A stretch of DNA of 34,495 nt from Rubrivivax sp. Lineage in GTDB: Bacteria > Pseudomonadota > Gammaproteobacteria > Burkholderiales > Burkholderiaceae_C. Numbering within the stretch: position 1 is the stretch's first letter; each line of letters begins with the position of its first letter. The stretch is taken from contig SEFA01000065.1 of NCBI GenBank assembly GCA_004210455.1, positions 1-34,495 of the forward strand, in the 5' to 3' direction. Positions 6,526 through 16,049 of the stretch are shown here, one piece after another. A model generated the notes under the pieces. That model was not told where the DNA came from. It ran no database searches and saw nothing but the letters and a program-made list of their open reading frames with translations. Position numbers and translations under genes: made by a program.

Positions 6526-9453
6526 TCACTTGAAGCTGTAGCTGGCGGTCAGCGTCCAGTAGCGGCCGGTGCCGTTGTGCATGCCGGCGTTCCAGCCCTG
6601 CGTCACCGTTGCCGAGGTGTTGGTCGCCGGGTAGTAAGGCGCCTTCTCGTCGGTGATGTTCTGGATGTTCAGCGTCAGCGCCAGATCCTTGAAGCCCGTG
6701 TAGGTGTAGGCCATGTCGAACGTCATCCACTTGCCCACCGCGCAGCTCGGATAGCGGTTGAAGTACAGGTCGCGGCCGTTGGTCGCCGTCGGCGCCACGC
6801 CCAGGATGGTGCGACCCGTGATGCGCGGATCCGAGCTCGGGCCACCCCAATGGCAGGTCGTGCCGTTGTAGATGATCGCCGGGTTCGACGAGCTGTCCAT
6901 GTGACGCAGGAAGGACACGCCGCTGACCCAGTTCATCGCCCCCATGATCGAGTGCTTGCTGTCGATGTCCAGCGTCGACATGACGCGGAACTTCAGGCGC
7001 GGGATGTCGCCGGCCGAGGTCGCCCAGTCGTACAGGCCGCCGTTGGTGCCCACCAGGTTGTTGTCGTCGTAGCCCGGGACCTCGACGCGGCTGTACTTCG
7101 TCATGTACGTGCCGCGCAGCTGGTTGGTCCAGCGCAGGCCTTCCTTGAGGTTCAGGTTGGTCTTGACCTCGAAGTCCACGCCCGACACTTCCGTCGAACC
7201 CTGGTTGGTCCACGGCGTGGCGACGACCAGCAGCGGGCCCGTTCCGGCGACGCCGTTGAGCAGCAGCGCCGGGTTGGTGTCGCGGATGAGCGCGCTGGGG
7301 TCGTAACGCTCAGGATGATCGATCACGTCCTGCGCCGAACCCAGCGCCACTTCGTCCTTCTTCTTGATGTTGAAGTAGTCGATCAGGAAGTCCACATGCT
7401 TGCTGGGCGAGAACACGATGCCCAGCGAGTGGCTCTTGGACTTCTCGGGCTTCAGCGCCGGGTTCGCGCCGCCGGTGCCGGACACGGTCTTGTTGCAGTC
7501 CGCAGCGGCCGCGCCGGGCTTGGGCGTGGTGCCGTCTTCCTCGCAACGCACCGGGTCGATCAGGTTGTTGACGAAGAACTGCGCGCCGCCCGCGCTGACC
7601 TGCGACACCGCCGGAGCACGGAAGCCCTCGGAGTAGGTGCCCCGGAACGACAGCGTCGGAATGACCGTCCACTTCGCGCCGACCTTGGGCACGAAGTTGC
7701 CCTTCATCTTGTCGTACTTGTCGTAGCGACCGGCGAAGTCCATCTCGAAGGACTTGAACCAGGGCGTACGGAACTCGACGAAGGCCGACTTCACATTGCG
7801 ACCTCCGTCGACGGCCGTGTTGGCCAGACCCAGGATCTTGCCCGCCGCATTCAGCGGATCAGGGTTGATGCCGATCGATTCGCGGCGCAGCTCCACGCCG
7901 GTCGCCATGCCGATCGCGCCGCCCGGCAGCGATCCGAATTCGGTCGACACCTTGGCGTCCCACTGCTTGATCGTCGAGTCGGCCTTGTTGGTCAGGGCCG
8001 GCGACAGATTCGGGTCGGCCGCCACCTCCGCGATCGTGCGGCCGGTCAGCAGCGTGCGCAGCACGTCCAGGTTCAGGAAGCCGTAGCTGGTCTCGTCGCG
8101 CTTGGCCTTGTTCCACAGCAGGGCGGTTTCCCAGTCCCAGGCGCCGAACGAGCCCTTCACGCCGGCGAGCGCGCGGTACTGCTGGTTGACCAGGTTGGTG
8201 CCGCCAGGGGCGTTCTCAAAGCGGTACTGGACCGAGGCGCGTCCCGGGGTCGCGTCGTTGTTGAACGGGTTGTCCGGATGCCCGATCGGCAGGATGGCCT
8301 GGAACGTGGGCACGGTGCCGCCGCCCAGGATGAAGTTGCTGGTCGGGCTCAGGCCGCTGATCGTGCGCGAGACCGCGAGGTAGTCGCGCTCGACGCGCGA
8401 ATAGCCGGCTTCGGCGAAGGCGGTGATGTCGTTGGTGACGCGGAAGGTGCCGCGGCTCATCAGGCTGAGGTCGGTGCCCTTGTTCTGCGCCTCGTTGTAG
8501 TCGTCGAGGCTGTAATTGCAGAACTGACGTCCCAGCAGCGGCAGCGTGCTGATGCCGTGCACGGCGCTGCCGGTCAGCAGGCGCGACGCATCGCAGTTGG
8601 TCTGGTTGCGGACCACGGACGCCGCCGTGTTCTGCGGGAAGTTCAGGCTGTTGGGCGCCGATTCCTTCGTGAAGAAGGCCTGGTTGGAAACGCTGGAGCC
8701 GTACGGGTTCAGGCGCAGGTTGATGGCGGCGTAGTCGTCGGCGTGGATGTCCTTGACGTCCCGGGTCATCGTGCGGCCGCGGTGGGTCAGGTCCGCGCCG
8801 ATCAGGACGTTGAAGCCGTCCTTGGCGAAGTCACCGATGCCGAAGCTGCCGTTGATGGTCTGGCGCGAAAACTCGCCGTCGTCGTTGGCGCCCAGGGTGG
8901 CCCCCATCTGCGCGCCCTGGAAGTCCTGCTTCGTGATGAAGTTGATGACGCCGCCGACCGCGTCGGAGCCGTACACGGCGGATGCGCCGTCCTTGAAGAT
9001 TTCAACGCGCTCGATGGCCGAGGCCGGGATCGAGTTCAGGTCGTACAGCGTCGACGTGCCGTTGTTCGGGTTCGCGTAGGCGGCCGGCACGATGCGGCGG
9101 CCGTTCAGCAGGATCAGCGTCGAGGTGGAACTCAGTCCGCGCAGCGAGACGGTCGCGACGCCGCGCGAGAAGCCGTTCTGGGCGGGCGTGTCGTTGAAGC
9201 CGTCGGTACCGACCGCGGGCACCATCTTCATCAGCTCCAACGCGGTCTTCGCACCGCTGGCACGGATTTCCGCGGCGGTGATGCGGTCGATCGGCGAGGT
9301 GCCTTCCGCGGCCGTGCGCCGGATGTTGGAACCGGTGACTTCCACCCGCTCCAATTGCTGCGATTCCTGCGCCGCGGCGATGCCGCAGGCCAGCGTGCTG
9401 GCGATCGCGATGCTGGTGAGTACCAGCGCCCTGTGGGTAAGTTGACGAGACAT
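6526..9453 (-). CDS. TonB-dependent outer-membrane receptor 1
   Basis: The 975-residue product is a large outer-membrane receptor that imports a ligand using energy from TonB-ExbBD. The start at 9453 gives a clean signal peptide (MSRQLTHRALVLTSIAIA..., cleavage near AAAQ) with AGAGGA five bases upstream; the frame is open 69 bases further. Residues 30-40 read QLERVEVTGSNIRR, the TonB-box/plug start seen in Caulobacter/Xanthomonas-type receptors. The plug (to about 170) includes SLRGLSSTSTLILLNGRR and RVEIFKDGASAVYGSDAVGG. The remainder is a beta-barrel with aromatic-rich strands ending YSF-Lys, one residue past the usual terminal Phe. Several extracellular-type segments hold Cys pairs. Such 900-1000-residue receptors often take up plant or polymer breakdown products, but no substrate can be named. 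A second receptor lies directly upstream. Confidence 0.95.
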   Translation of the reverse strand: MSRQLTHRALVLTSIAIASTLACGIAAAQESQQLERVEVTGSNIRRTAAEGTSPIDRITAAEIRASGAKTALELMKMVPAVGTDGFNDTPAQNGFSRGVATVSLRGLSSTSTLILLNGRRIVPAAYANPNNGTSTLYDLNSIPASAIERVEIFKDGASAVYGSDAVGGVINFITKQDFQGAQMGATLGANDDGEFSRQTINGSFGIGDFAKDGFNVLIGADLTHRGRTMTRDVKDIHADDYAAINLRLNPYGSSVSNQAFFTKESAPNSLNFPQNTAASVVRNQTNCDASRLLTGSAVHGISTLPLLGRQFCNYSLDDYNEAQNKGTDLSLMSRGTFRVTNDITAFAEAGYSRVERDYLAVSRTISGLSPTSNFILGGGTVPTFQAILPIGHPDNPFNNDATPGRASVQYRFENAPGGTNLVNQQYRALAGVKGSFGAWDWETALLWNKAKRDETSYGFLNLDVLRTLLTGRTIAEVAADPNLSPALTNKADSTIKQWDAKVSTEFGSLPGGAIGMATGVELRRESIGINPDPLNAAGKILGLANTAVDGGRNVKSAFVEFRTPWFKSFEMDFAGRYDKYDKMKGNFVPKVGAKWTVIPTLSFRGTYSEGFRAPAVSQVSAGGAQFFVNNLIDPVRCEEDGTTPKPGAAAADCNKTVSGTGGANPALKPEKSKSHSLGIVFSPSKHVDFLIDYFNIKKKDEVALGSAQDVIDHPERYDPSALIRDTNPALLLNGVAGTGPLLVVATPWTNQGSTEVSGVDFEVKTNLNLKEGLRWTNQLRGTYMTKYSRVEVPGYDDNNLVGTNGGLYDWATSAGDIPRLKFRVMSTLDIDSKHSIMGAMNWVSGVSFLRHMDSSSNPAIIYNGTTCHWGGPSSDPRITGRTILGVAPTATNGRDLYFNRYPSCAVGKWMTFDMAYTYTGFKDLALTLNIQNITDEKAPYYPATNTSATVTQGWNAGMHNGTGRYWTLTASYSFK

Positions 9454-9796
9454 TGCGGTCCTCTTCTGAAGTGGGGTCGCACCCGGTGATGGCGCTGTTT
9501 CCCGAACGGTTGCAGAGCGCACCCGGGTCGATGTGCCCGGTGCGGTGCGTGAGCTGATTTTTTCAGTAGCTCAAACGTGTGGTTCACTGACTTAAACATT
9601 TGGTACATCGCGCAGCAAAAGAGCGACACACCTATAAGAAGAAACCCGGCAGTCATGGCTCAAAGCAGGGGGAACCCTATCCCCAGAAACCCCCTCAAGT
9701 GCGGGCGCAAATCACACGGATATGCCGGGTCATTGCCATGACGAGGGCATCTCCGATGTCGAAAGACAGGGCTTTCCGACGCGGACGGACGAAAAA
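9454..9796. other. Intergenic stretch between the two receptor genes
   Basis: No credible gene in about 340 bp. It must hold the promoter of receptor 1 (minus strand) and includes two 17-bp direct repeats (9570-9607). The stretch 9608-9780 contains only short frames with no ribosome binding site or recognisable product. Confidence 0.6.
9570..9607 (-). promoter_or_regulatory. Two 17-bp direct repeats upstream of receptor 1
   Basis: CTCAAACGTGTGGTTCA (9570-9586) and CTTAAACATTTGGTACA (9591-9607) match at 13 of 17 positions and start 21 bp apart, two helical turns. They lie 117-154 bp before the receptor start. The spacing and position suit a tandem activator site; the protein is unknown. Confidence 0.45.
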
Positions 9797-9818
9797 AAGC
9801 CCGGCCAAGGCCGGGCTT
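9791..9818 (-). terminator. Intrinsic terminator of the second TonB-dependent receptor gene
   Basis: On the minus strand, stem AAGCCCGGC, loop CTTG and stem GCCGGGCTT (9818-9797) run into seven T residues. It lies 20 bp past the receptor 2 stop. The sequence after the T tract (CGTCC) is the same as at the receptor 1 terminator. Confidence 0.92.
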
Positions 9819-9838
9819 CAAGGCGATCGCGGCAGCGA

Positions 9839-12592
9839 TCAGAAGTCGTAGGACGCGCCCACCTTGTAGCTGCGCGGACGGATCCGGTACCCATCGCGCA
9901 GGTTGACCGGACGCTCGTCGCCCATCAGGTTGTTGATGTTCAACGACAGCCGCAGGTTCTTGATGCCGGTGTAGCCCAGGCTGAAGTCGGTGCGGATGTC
10001 CTCGTCGATGTAGCAGGGCAGCGAACCCGGCTTCAGGCTGCTCTGGCAGGCGGCCTCGCCCCAGGTGTCGAGGTCGGCTTCGCTGCGGTTCAGCGCCGTG
10101 CGCGAGGTGTAGTTGAAGCGCACGCCGGTGGTCCAGTCGCCCTTGTTCCAGGCGGCCGAGAACACCGCCTTCAGGCGCGGGTTCTCGTACAGGCCGACTT
10201 GGTTGGGACGCCACTTGTTCGCATCGATGTCCCAGGCCTTGTAGGTCAGCGCATAGGTCGCCGCCACGCCCAGGTTCAGCGTGCCGAACGATCCCGCCGC
10301 CACGCGGCCCTTGACGTCGATGTCCACGCCCGAACTCTCGGTCTTCCCGAAGTTCTCGTACTGCAGCAGCATGGACGTGATCTGGCCCGCGCCCCACGAC
10401 AGCGACTGGCCGGACACCTGGTTGGCGCGGGCAACCCACGCCAACTCCTGCGCCGTCAGCGCGCCGCGGCTGATCACCGTGTCGTAGCCGGCCTGGCCTT
10501 CGCGCGCCAATACGTAGTCCGGATCCCGCGAGTTGATCTCGTTCTTGCGCTCGATGCTGAAGTAATCGACGGCGATCGAGGCGTTCTTCGTGGGCTCGAA
10601 CACGAAGCCCAGCGTCACGCTCTTGGAGGTCTCGGGCTTGAGGTCGGGATTGGCCGAGATCATCACCGGCAGCGACGCACGGCAGCCGCTGGCCAGGGCC
10701 AGCGCGGCGTCGGACTTGTCGGCGGCGGTGCCGTCCTTGAGGATGTCGTTGATCGCCGTGGCGGTGGCGCAGCGCTTCGGGTCCACCATCTGGTTGTAGA
10801 AACCGGTGACGCCGACCTGGCCCAAGGTCTCGGGGATGTTGGGCGCGCGGAAGCCGCCGGCCACCGTGCCGCGCAGCAGCAGCTGCGGCAGCACTTCGAA
10901 GCGAACGCCCAGTTTGGGCGAGACGCGTCCTTCGAAGCCCGAGGCCTTGTCGAAACGCAGCGCGCCGTTGAGCTCCAGCTTCTTCAGCACCGGGGCGTTC
11001 AATTCGATGAAGGCCGCCTCCAGGTTGCGCTCGCCGTCGATCAGCACCGAGCCGCGGCCGACGATCTGCGCCTTCAAGACGTTGTCCGTGGACTTGATGC
11101 GCACGCCTTCCTGACGGTGCTCCGCGCCGACCGCGAAGGCCAGCGGGCCGCCCGGCAGTTGCAGCAGTTCGCCGCTCAGCTTGGCATCCACCCAGGTCTG
11201 GTGGTTCTTGCCCTGCGAGCCGTTGACCGGGAACAGGCGCTCCAGCAGCTCGCGGCTGTTGCCGCCGCCGATCTTGTACTCGCCCGACTCGACAGCCGCG
11301 AACAGGTCGCGCGAACCCCAGCGGGCCAGCTTGTCCGCCTCGGCGGCATTGCGGCCCACGGAGACTTCCCAATCCATCTCGCGGAAGGTGCCCTGCACGC
11401 CGGTCAGCACGCGGTACTGCTTGCCGGTGCCGTCGTAATTGAACAGGCCGGGATCGTCCATGAACCGGTAATCGATGCCGCGGGGCTGGCCCGTGGGGTT
11501 CGCCGGATTCGTGGCCGACAGCACCGGATGCGGCACCGACTGCGCGACCTTGTTGTAGCCGTCGTACCAGCGCGAGGTGGCGCCCGCGCCGATGGCCATC
11601 GGCACGGTCAGGTACTCGGTGGTCGTCTTCGAATAGGACACCTCGGCGAAGGCCTGGATGTCCTCCGTGACCTTCAGGCGGCCGGCGCTGAACAGGTTCA
11701 CGCGCTTGGCCGGATCGGAGACCGCATTCAGTCCGTTGATGTCGGTCACGCACTGGCCCGCCGCGTTCAGCGTCGTGCAGCCCGTCACCGGCACGCGGTT
11801 CGTGCCCACGCGCAGGTTGCCGGGGTAGGAGTTCAGGCTCTTGTCGCCGAAGGTCGACAGGAAGAAGCCCTTGTGCCACGCCGGATAGTCGTCCTTGACG
11901 TCCGCCACGGTGTAGCCGTCGCGCTTGTACGCCTCGATGTTGGCGAAGACGTTGAAGCGGTCCTTGTCCAGGTCGCCGAAGCCGGCCACGAGGCTGGCCT
12001 GACGCTGCGCGCCGACGGCCGGATGTTCGTTGAACGTGGTGCTGACGGAGGCACCGACGCCGTTGTACGAGCGGCGCGTGATGATGTTGATCACGCCGGC
12101 CATCGCGTCGGAGCCGTAGATGGCGGAGGCGCCGTCCTTCAGGATCTCGACGCGCTCGACCGCGTCGGCCGGGATCGCATCGACGTTGACGAAGGTGTCC
12201 TTGGCGCCGTCGGCCAAGCCGAAGTTGGCGACGCGGCGGCCGTTCAGCAGCACCAGCGTGGCGCCCTTGCCCAGACCGCGCATCGACACGCCCGAGGCAC
12301 CCGAGGCGAAGCTGGAGGTGTTGCCGTCGTCCTTGATTTCGCTGCTCGAGGTCGACGTCAGCGTGTCCAGCACCTGGCGAACGGTGTTGGCGCCGGTGCG
12401 GCGGATCTCTTCACGGTTGTAGACCTGCACCGGCGAGGCGGTTTCCGACGCCAGACGCTTGATGTTGGAGCCGGTCACCTCGACGCGCTGAAGCTGGGTC
12501 GTGTCCTGTGCCTGGGCTTGCGCGACCTGCGCGCAGCAGAGCAGCGCCGCGGCGGCGCTCAGGGACAGGGAGCGCTGGTTTTCTTTTCTCAT
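9839..12592 (-). CDS. TonB-dependent outer-membrane receptor 2
   Basis: The 917-residue product is a second TonB-dependent receptor, related to but clearly different from the one downstream. The start at 12592 gives a signal peptide (MRKENQRSLSLSAAAALL..., cleavage near AQA) and has GGAAG-type purines upstream; the open frame extends 205 codons further but without a signal peptide. The plug begins LQRVEVTGSNIKR and includes VSMRGLGKGATLVLLNGRRV and RVEILKDGASAIYGSDAMAG. The barrel ends in the canonical YKVGASYDF with terminal Phe for BAM recognition. It has its own terminator and is transcribed separately from receptor 1. It is divergent from the molybdenum hydroxylase genes. The substrate is not known. 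Confidence 0.95.
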   Translation of the reverse strand: MRKENQRSLSLSAAAALLCCAQVAQAQAQDTTQLQRVEVTGSNIKRLASETASPVQVYNREEIRRTGANTVRQVLDTLTSTSSSEIKDDGNTSSFASGASGVSMRGLGKGATLVLLNGRRVANFGLADGAKDTFVNVDAIPADAVERVEILKDGASAIYGSDAMAGVINIITRRSYNGVGASVSTTFNEHPAVGAQRQASLVAGFGDLDKDRFNVFANIEAYKRDGYTVADVKDDYPAWHKGFFLSTFGDKSLNSYPGNLRVGTNRVPVTGCTTLNAAGQCVTDINGLNAVSDPAKRVNLFSAGRLKVTEDIQAFAEVSYSKTTTEYLTVPMAIGAGATSRWYDGYNKVAQSVPHPVLSATNPANPTGQPRGIDYRFMDDPGLFNYDGTGKQYRVLTGVQGTFREMDWEVSVGRNAAEADKLARWGSRDLFAAVESGEYKIGGGNSRELLERLFPVNGSQGKNHQTWVDAKLSGELLQLPGGPLAFAVGAEHRQEGVRIKSTDNVLKAQIVGRGSVLIDGERNLEAAFIELNAPVLKKLELNGALRFDKASGFEGRVSPKLGVRFEVLPQLLLRGTVAGGFRAPNIPETLGQVGVTGFYNQMVDPKRCATATAINDILKDGTAADKSDAALALASGCRASLPVMISANPDLKPETSKSVTLGFVFEPTKNASIAVDYFSIERKNEINSRDPDYVLAREGQAGYDTVISRGALTAQELAWVARANQVSGQSLSWGAGQITSMLLQYENFGKTESSGVDIDVKGRVAAGSFGTLNLGVAATYALTYKAWDIDANKWRPNQVGLYENPRLKAVFSAAWNKGDWTTGVRFNYTSRTALNRSEADLDTWGEAACQSSLKPGSLPCYIDEDIRTDFSLGYTGIKNLRLSLNINNLMGDERPVNLRDGYRIRPRSYKVGASYDF

Positions 12593-13014
12593 ACTTCCAC
12601 TTCCGATTGAGGGGGCGGATTCTGTGGAGCGCCATGGCCCATGTCCGTCGTCATCCATTGCAAAACAGCAACAATCGTTCACGCCACAGCATCCACTCTT
12701 CGCATGGACGGGCGAAAAGCGCCCGACTGCTGCAAAAGCGGGCGAATCGGGCGCGAAAACGGGGCATGGCAGCGGTGCCAGGAAGGGAAAACCCTTGACG
12801 CCTGAAATGGCACCATTCGGGTGCGCCCAGCGCCCTTTCATTCGCGTGAACCCTTCCGGGTGACCTCCAGGCGGGCGCCCCGCAAGACCTGGCCCCGGGC
12901 GCTGGATGTTCGAAAGGGATACGCTTGCGCACCCCCGCCGCAAGACCCGGCCCCTGACAAGGAAGAAGGACCGGGCGCGGCGGATCCGCCCAGGCGTCCC
13001 CAGGAGGAACCCCC
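12593..13014. other. Divergent intergenic region between receptor 2 and the 2Fe-2S subunit gene
   Basis: About 420 bp without a credible gene. It should contain promoters in both directions. I see only a modest hairpin (CGGGCG 12709-12714 with CGCCCG 12720-12725) and an AGGAGGAA ribosome binding site just before 13015. No convincing -35/-10 pair. Confidence 0.5.
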
Positions 13015-13485
13015 ATGTCCATTTCGATGACCGTGAACGGCAAGGCGGTGACGCTCGATGCCGATCCGCAGATGCCCCTGCTGTGGGCGCTCCGCGAAGA
13101 CCTGCAACTGACCGGCACCAAGTTCGGCTGCGGCATGGCGCTGTGCGGCGCCTGCACCGTGCACCTGGACGGCAAGCCGGTCCGCTCGTGCCAGACGCCG
13201 CTGGCATCGGCGGCCGGCAAGAAGATCACCACGATCGAAGGCGTGGGCGCGACGCCCGCCGGACGCGCCGTGCAGCACGCCTGGCTGAAGATCGACGTCC
13301 CGCAGTGCGGCTACTGCCAGAGCGGCCAGATCATGAGCGCCTGCGCGCTGCTGGCCGGCAAGAAGAAGCCCACCGACGCCGACATCGACGGCGCGATGAG
13401 CGGCAACGTCTGCCGCTGCGGCACCTACAACCAGATCCGGGCGGCGATCCACGACGCCTCGGCCACGCTGGCGAAGGGAGGCTGA
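13015..13485 (+). CDS. (2Fe-2S)-binding subunit of a xanthine-dehydrogenase-family oxidoreductase (IorA-like)
   Basis: The 156-residue protein carries the two [2Fe-2S] clusters that pass electrons from the molybdenum centre. The plant-ferredoxin-type cluster ligands are Cys39, Cys44, Cys47 and Cys59 (CGMALCGAC ... C). The C-terminal helical domain has Cys98-x2-Cys101 (CGYC) and Cys133-x-Cys135 (CRC), ending with the [11 protein letters not shown] continuation typical of the family. Length equals isoquinoline 1-oxidoreductase alpha and similar small subunits. AGGAGGAA lies six bases before the ATG. It is followed one base later by the molybdopterin subunit gene, with GGAGG at its own 3' end, so the two are made together. 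No FAD subunit is adjacent, which suits the IorAB type that feeds a cytochrome. Confidence 0.94.
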   Translation: MSISMTVNGKAVTLDADPQMPLLWALREDLQLTGTKFGCGMALCGACTVHLDGKPVRSCQTPLASAAGKKITTIEGVGATPAGRAVQHAWLKIDVPQCGYCQSGQIMSACALLAGKKKPTDADIDGAMSGNVCRCGTYNQIRAAIHDASATLAKGG

Positions 13486-13486
13486 G

Positions 13487-15706
13487 ATGGATGCCTTCCT
13501 CACCCACATCGCCATGCCCGCCCGGCCCGCGGACGATCAGCCCTCACCCGCCGCGCCGATGTCTGCTGGACGCCGCGCGCTGCTGAAGGGCGGCGCCGCC
13601 TTGACCGTTTCGTTCGCGCTGCCGCTGGCGGCGGGCCGAGCGGCGCTCGCGCAGACGACCGCGGGCGCCCCCGCCTCCAACACCTTCGCCCCGAACGCCT
13701 GGCTGCGCATCACGCCCGACAACAGGGTCACCGTCGTCTGCGGCTCGGCCGAGATGGGCCAGGGCGTGCTGACCGCCATCCCGATGATGGTGGCCGAGGA
13801 GCTGGACGCCGACTGGGCGCTGGTCTCGGTCGAGCAGGCGCCGGCGGATGCGGCGTACAACAACCCGATGTTCGGCATGCAGGCCACCGGCGGCAGCACG
13901 ACCGTGCGCGCGCACTGGACGCCGGTGCGACAGGCCGGCGCCGCGGCGCGTCAGATGCTGGTCGCCGCGGCGGCGCAGCAGTGGAAGGTGGACGCGTCGA
14001 CGCTGCGCACCGAGCGCGGCCAGGTGATCGGCGCCAACGGCCGCAAGGCGAGCTACGGCTCGCTGGTCGGCGCCGCCGCGAAGCAGCCCGTGCCGGAGAA
14101 ACCCGCGCTGAAGGACCGCAAGGACTTCCGCATCATGGGCAAGCCGACGCGCCGCCTGCACAGCGCGGCCAAGATCAACGGCACCGCCAAGTTCGGCATC
14201 GACGCGCACGTGGACGGCCTGCTGGTCGCGGTGATGGCGCGCGCGCCGATCGCCGGCGCCAGGCCCAAGGCCTTCGACGAGGGCAAGGCCAAGGCGGTGA
14301 AGGGCGTGCGCAAGGTCATCGCCATTCCTTCGGGCGTGGCCGTGCTGGCGGACGGCTACTGGGCGGCCAGGCAGGGACGAGACGCGCTGGGCATCGAATG
14401 GGACCTGGGCGCGCACGCCGACCTGTCGTCCGACAAGGTGTCGGCCTCGCTCGACGAGGGCCTGCAGAACGCCACCGCGATCGCGCGCGACGTGGGCAAC
14501 GTCAAGGACGGCAGCGCCAACGCCGCGCGCAACCTGAGCGCGCAGTACGACGTGCCCTACCTCGCGCACGCCGCGATGGAGCCGCTGAACTGCCTGGCCT
14601 GGGTCAAGGGCGACGAGGTCTCGATCTGGGCAGGCACGCAGAGCCAGGGCCCGGCGCAAGGCATCCTGTCGCAGGTCGCGCAGGTCACGCCGGCCAAGGT
14701 GAAGGTCAACACGATGCTGCTGGGCGGCGGCTTCGGTCGCCGCTTCGCGCCGGACTTCACCATCGACGCGACGCTCCTGTCCAAGCTCAGCGGCAGCCCG
14801 GTGAAGCTGATCTATGCCCGCGAGGACGACATGGCCGCCGGCTACTACCGGCCGACGTCGCGCGTGCGTTTCGAGGCGGGCCTCGACGACCAGGGCCAGC
14901 CGCTGATGCTGCGCGCGGACGTCGCCAGCCCGTCGATCATGGCGGCTTCGGGCTTCATGAAGATCCCCGAGAACGGCGTCGATTCCATGGCCGTCGAAGG
15001 CCTCGCGGATCACCCCTACGAGATCCCGCACCAGCGCATCGCCTACGGCCGCGCGGAACCGGGACCGCAAGTGTGGTTCTGGCGCTCGGTCGGACATTCG
15101 CAGAACGCGTTCTTCATCGAGAGCTTCATCGACGAGCTGGCGCATGCGGCCAAGGTCGATCCGCTGAAGTACCGGCTGGGGCTGCTCGAAAAGCACCCGC
15201 GCGCGCGCGGCGTGCTCTTGCTGGCCGCGGAGAAGGCCGGCTGGAGCCGCCCGCTGCCCAAGGGCCGGCATCGCGGCATCGCGGTGGCGGAAAGCTTCGG
15301 CACCTGGGTCGCCGAAGTGGCGGAGGTGTCCGTGTCCAAGGACGGCGGCATCACCGTCCACCGCGTGACCGCGGCCGTGGACTGCGGCCAGATCGTCAAC
15401 CCTCAGACGATCGCCCGCCAGATCGAAGGCGCCGTGGTCTACGGCCTGTCCGCCGCACTCTACGGACGCATCACCTTCAAGGACGGGAGGGTCGAGCAGA
15501 GCAACTTCCACGACTACCCGGTGCTGCGCCTGAACGAGATGCCCAAGATCGACGTGCACATCGTCCAGAGCAACGAAGCCCCCGGCGGCATCGGCGAACC
15601 CGGCACGCCGCCGATCGCCCCGGCCGTGGCCAATGCGATCTTCGCGGCCACGGGAAAGCGGCTGCGCCAGCTGCCGTTCGACAGCGAAGCGCTCAAGCAG
15701 GCCTGA
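13487..15706 (+). CDS. Molybdopterin-binding (large) subunit, IorB-like aldehyde/N-heterocycle oxidoreductase
   Basis: The 739-residue protein is the catalytic subunit of a xanthine-dehydrogenase-family hydroxylase of the isoquinoline 1-oxidoreductase beta/membrane aldehyde dehydrogenase type. A twin-arginine signal is visible ([20 protein letters not shown], about residues 28-47), so the complex is probably folded with its cofactor and exported by Tat. Molybdopterin-contact loops include [15 protein letters not shown] near residue 85, GGGFGRRF from Gly413 and [10 protein letters not shown], in which Glu704 is the expected catalytic base. Substrate range in this family covers aldehydes and N-heterocycles and cannot be assigned here. 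Normal partners, a cytochrome c subunit and an XdhC/MocA maturation factor, are not adjacent. Its stop is 15 bp from the convergent copZ. Confidence 0.93.
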   Translation: MDAFLTHIAMPARPADDQPSPAAPMSAGRRALLKGGAALTVSFALPLAAGRAALAQTTAGAPASNTFAPNAWLRITPDNRVTVVCGSAEMGQGVLTAIPMMVAEELDADWALVSVEQAPADAAYNNPMFGMQATGGSTTVRAHWTPVRQAGAAARQMLVAAAAQQWKVDASTLRTERGQVIGANGRKASYGSLVGAAAKQPVPEKPALKDRKDFRIMGKPTRRLHSAAKINGTAKFGIDAHVDGLLVAVMARAPIAGARPKAFDEGKAKAVKGVRKVIAIPSGVAVLADGYWAARQGRDALGIEWDLGAHADLSSDKVSASLDEGLQNATAIARDVGNVKDGSANAARNLSAQYDVPYLAHAAMEPLNCLAWVKGDEVSIWAGTQSQGPAQGILSQVAQVTPAKVKVNTMLLGGGFGRRFAPDFTIDATLLSKLSGSPVKLIYAREDDMAAGYYRPTSRVRFEAGLDDQGQPLMLRADVASPSIMAASGFMKIPENGVDSMAVEGLADHPYEIPHQRIAYGRAEPGPQVWFWRSVGHSQNAFFIESFIDELAHAAKVDPLKYRLGLLEKHPRARGVLLLAAEKAGWSRPLPKGRHRGIAVAESFGTWVAEVAEVSVSKDGGITVHRVTAAVDCGQIVNPQTIARQIEGAVVYGLSAALYGRITFKDGRVEQSNFHDYPVLRLNEMPKIDVHIVQSNEAPGGIGEPGTPPIAPAVANAIFAATGKRLRQLPFDSEALKQA

Positions 15707-15721
15707 GCGCCCGCTCCACGC

Positions 15722-15922
15722 TCAGGAGGCCGGCGCCGGCGGGTAGCCGGCCTCGCTGAGCACACCCGCCAGTCGCTCGCGGCTCAGGCCGCTCGCCACC
15801 TTCACGGTCTTCTGCGGCAGGTCGACGTCCACCTCCGCGTGCGCGTCGGCCTCCTTCACCGCCTCGGTCACCGCCGCCAGGCAGTGGCCGCAGCTCATGT
15901 CGGGCAGCTTGAATTCATGCAT
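15722..15922 (-). CDS. copZ: CopZ-like copper chaperone (heavy-metal-associated domain)
   Basis: The 66-residue protein is a single HMA domain. It has the metal motif DMSCGHC near the N-terminus (Cys at about positions 11 and 14), the Val-rich second strand [12 protein letters not shown] and the ending LSEAGYPP. Such proteins carry Cu(I) to the CopA pump. The start at 15922 has AAGGAG about six bases upstream; a longer frame to 15985 runs through its own promoter and is rejected. It is transcribed from a CueR-type promoter opposite copA, so chaperone and pump should be induced together. It ends 15 bp from the convergent hydroxylase gene. Confidence 0.93.
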   Translation of the reverse strand: MHEFKLPDMSCGHCLAAVTEAVKEADAHAEVDVDLPQKTVKVASGLSRERLAGVLSEAGYPPAPAS

Positions 15923-15954
15923 GTCGGACTCCTTCGGATCAAATTGCCGGACGG

Positions 15955-15985
15955 AGCGTAAACCTTGCCACCGTGGCAAGGTCAA
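15955..15985 (-). promoter_or_regulatory. CueR-type promoter and operator for copZ
   Basis: On the minus strand, -35 TTGACC (15985-15980) and -10 TACGCT (15960-15955) are separated by 19 bp, the long spacer that MerR-family activators correct by twisting DNA. The spacer holds a perfect palindrome: ACCTTGCCAC (15962-15971), a central C, and GTGGCAAGGT (15973-15982). This matches known CueR sites. Confidence 0.9.
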
Positions 15986-16012
15986 GAGACCTCTCCCATC
16001 GGGGGCATGGCC

Positions 16013-16043
16013 TTGACCTTCCCATCATGGCAAGCTTGACACT
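16013..16043 (+). promoter_or_regulatory. CueR-type promoter and operator for copA
   Basis: -35 TTGACC (16013-16018), 19-bp spacer, -10 GACACT (16038-16043). The palindrome is imperfect (ACCTTCCCAT, then C, then ATGGCAAGCT, 16016-16036). The layout superimposes on the known E. coli copA promoter. The -10 ends six bases before the copA ATG, which implies little or no 5' leader. Confidence 0.85.
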
Positions 16044-16049
16044 CCCGCC

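Noticed and set aside
6577-9489. 970-aa open frame opposite receptor 1
   Set aside because: Mirror of a codon-biased coding region; composition is artificial (Arg, Val, His, Asp) and there is no ribosome binding site or domain.
9600-9851. 83-aa plus-strand frame between the receptor genes
   Set aside because: No ribosome binding site, basic low-complexity product, and it crosses a strong terminator for the opposite strand.
9722-12610. 962-aa open frame opposite receptor 2
   Set aside because: Same antisense artefact; it runs through the receptor 2 terminator and signal peptide.
13544-15559. 671-aa minus-strand frame opposite the molybdopterin subunit
   Set aside because: Shadow; no domain, and it would need transcription across the Tat-exported enzyme gene.
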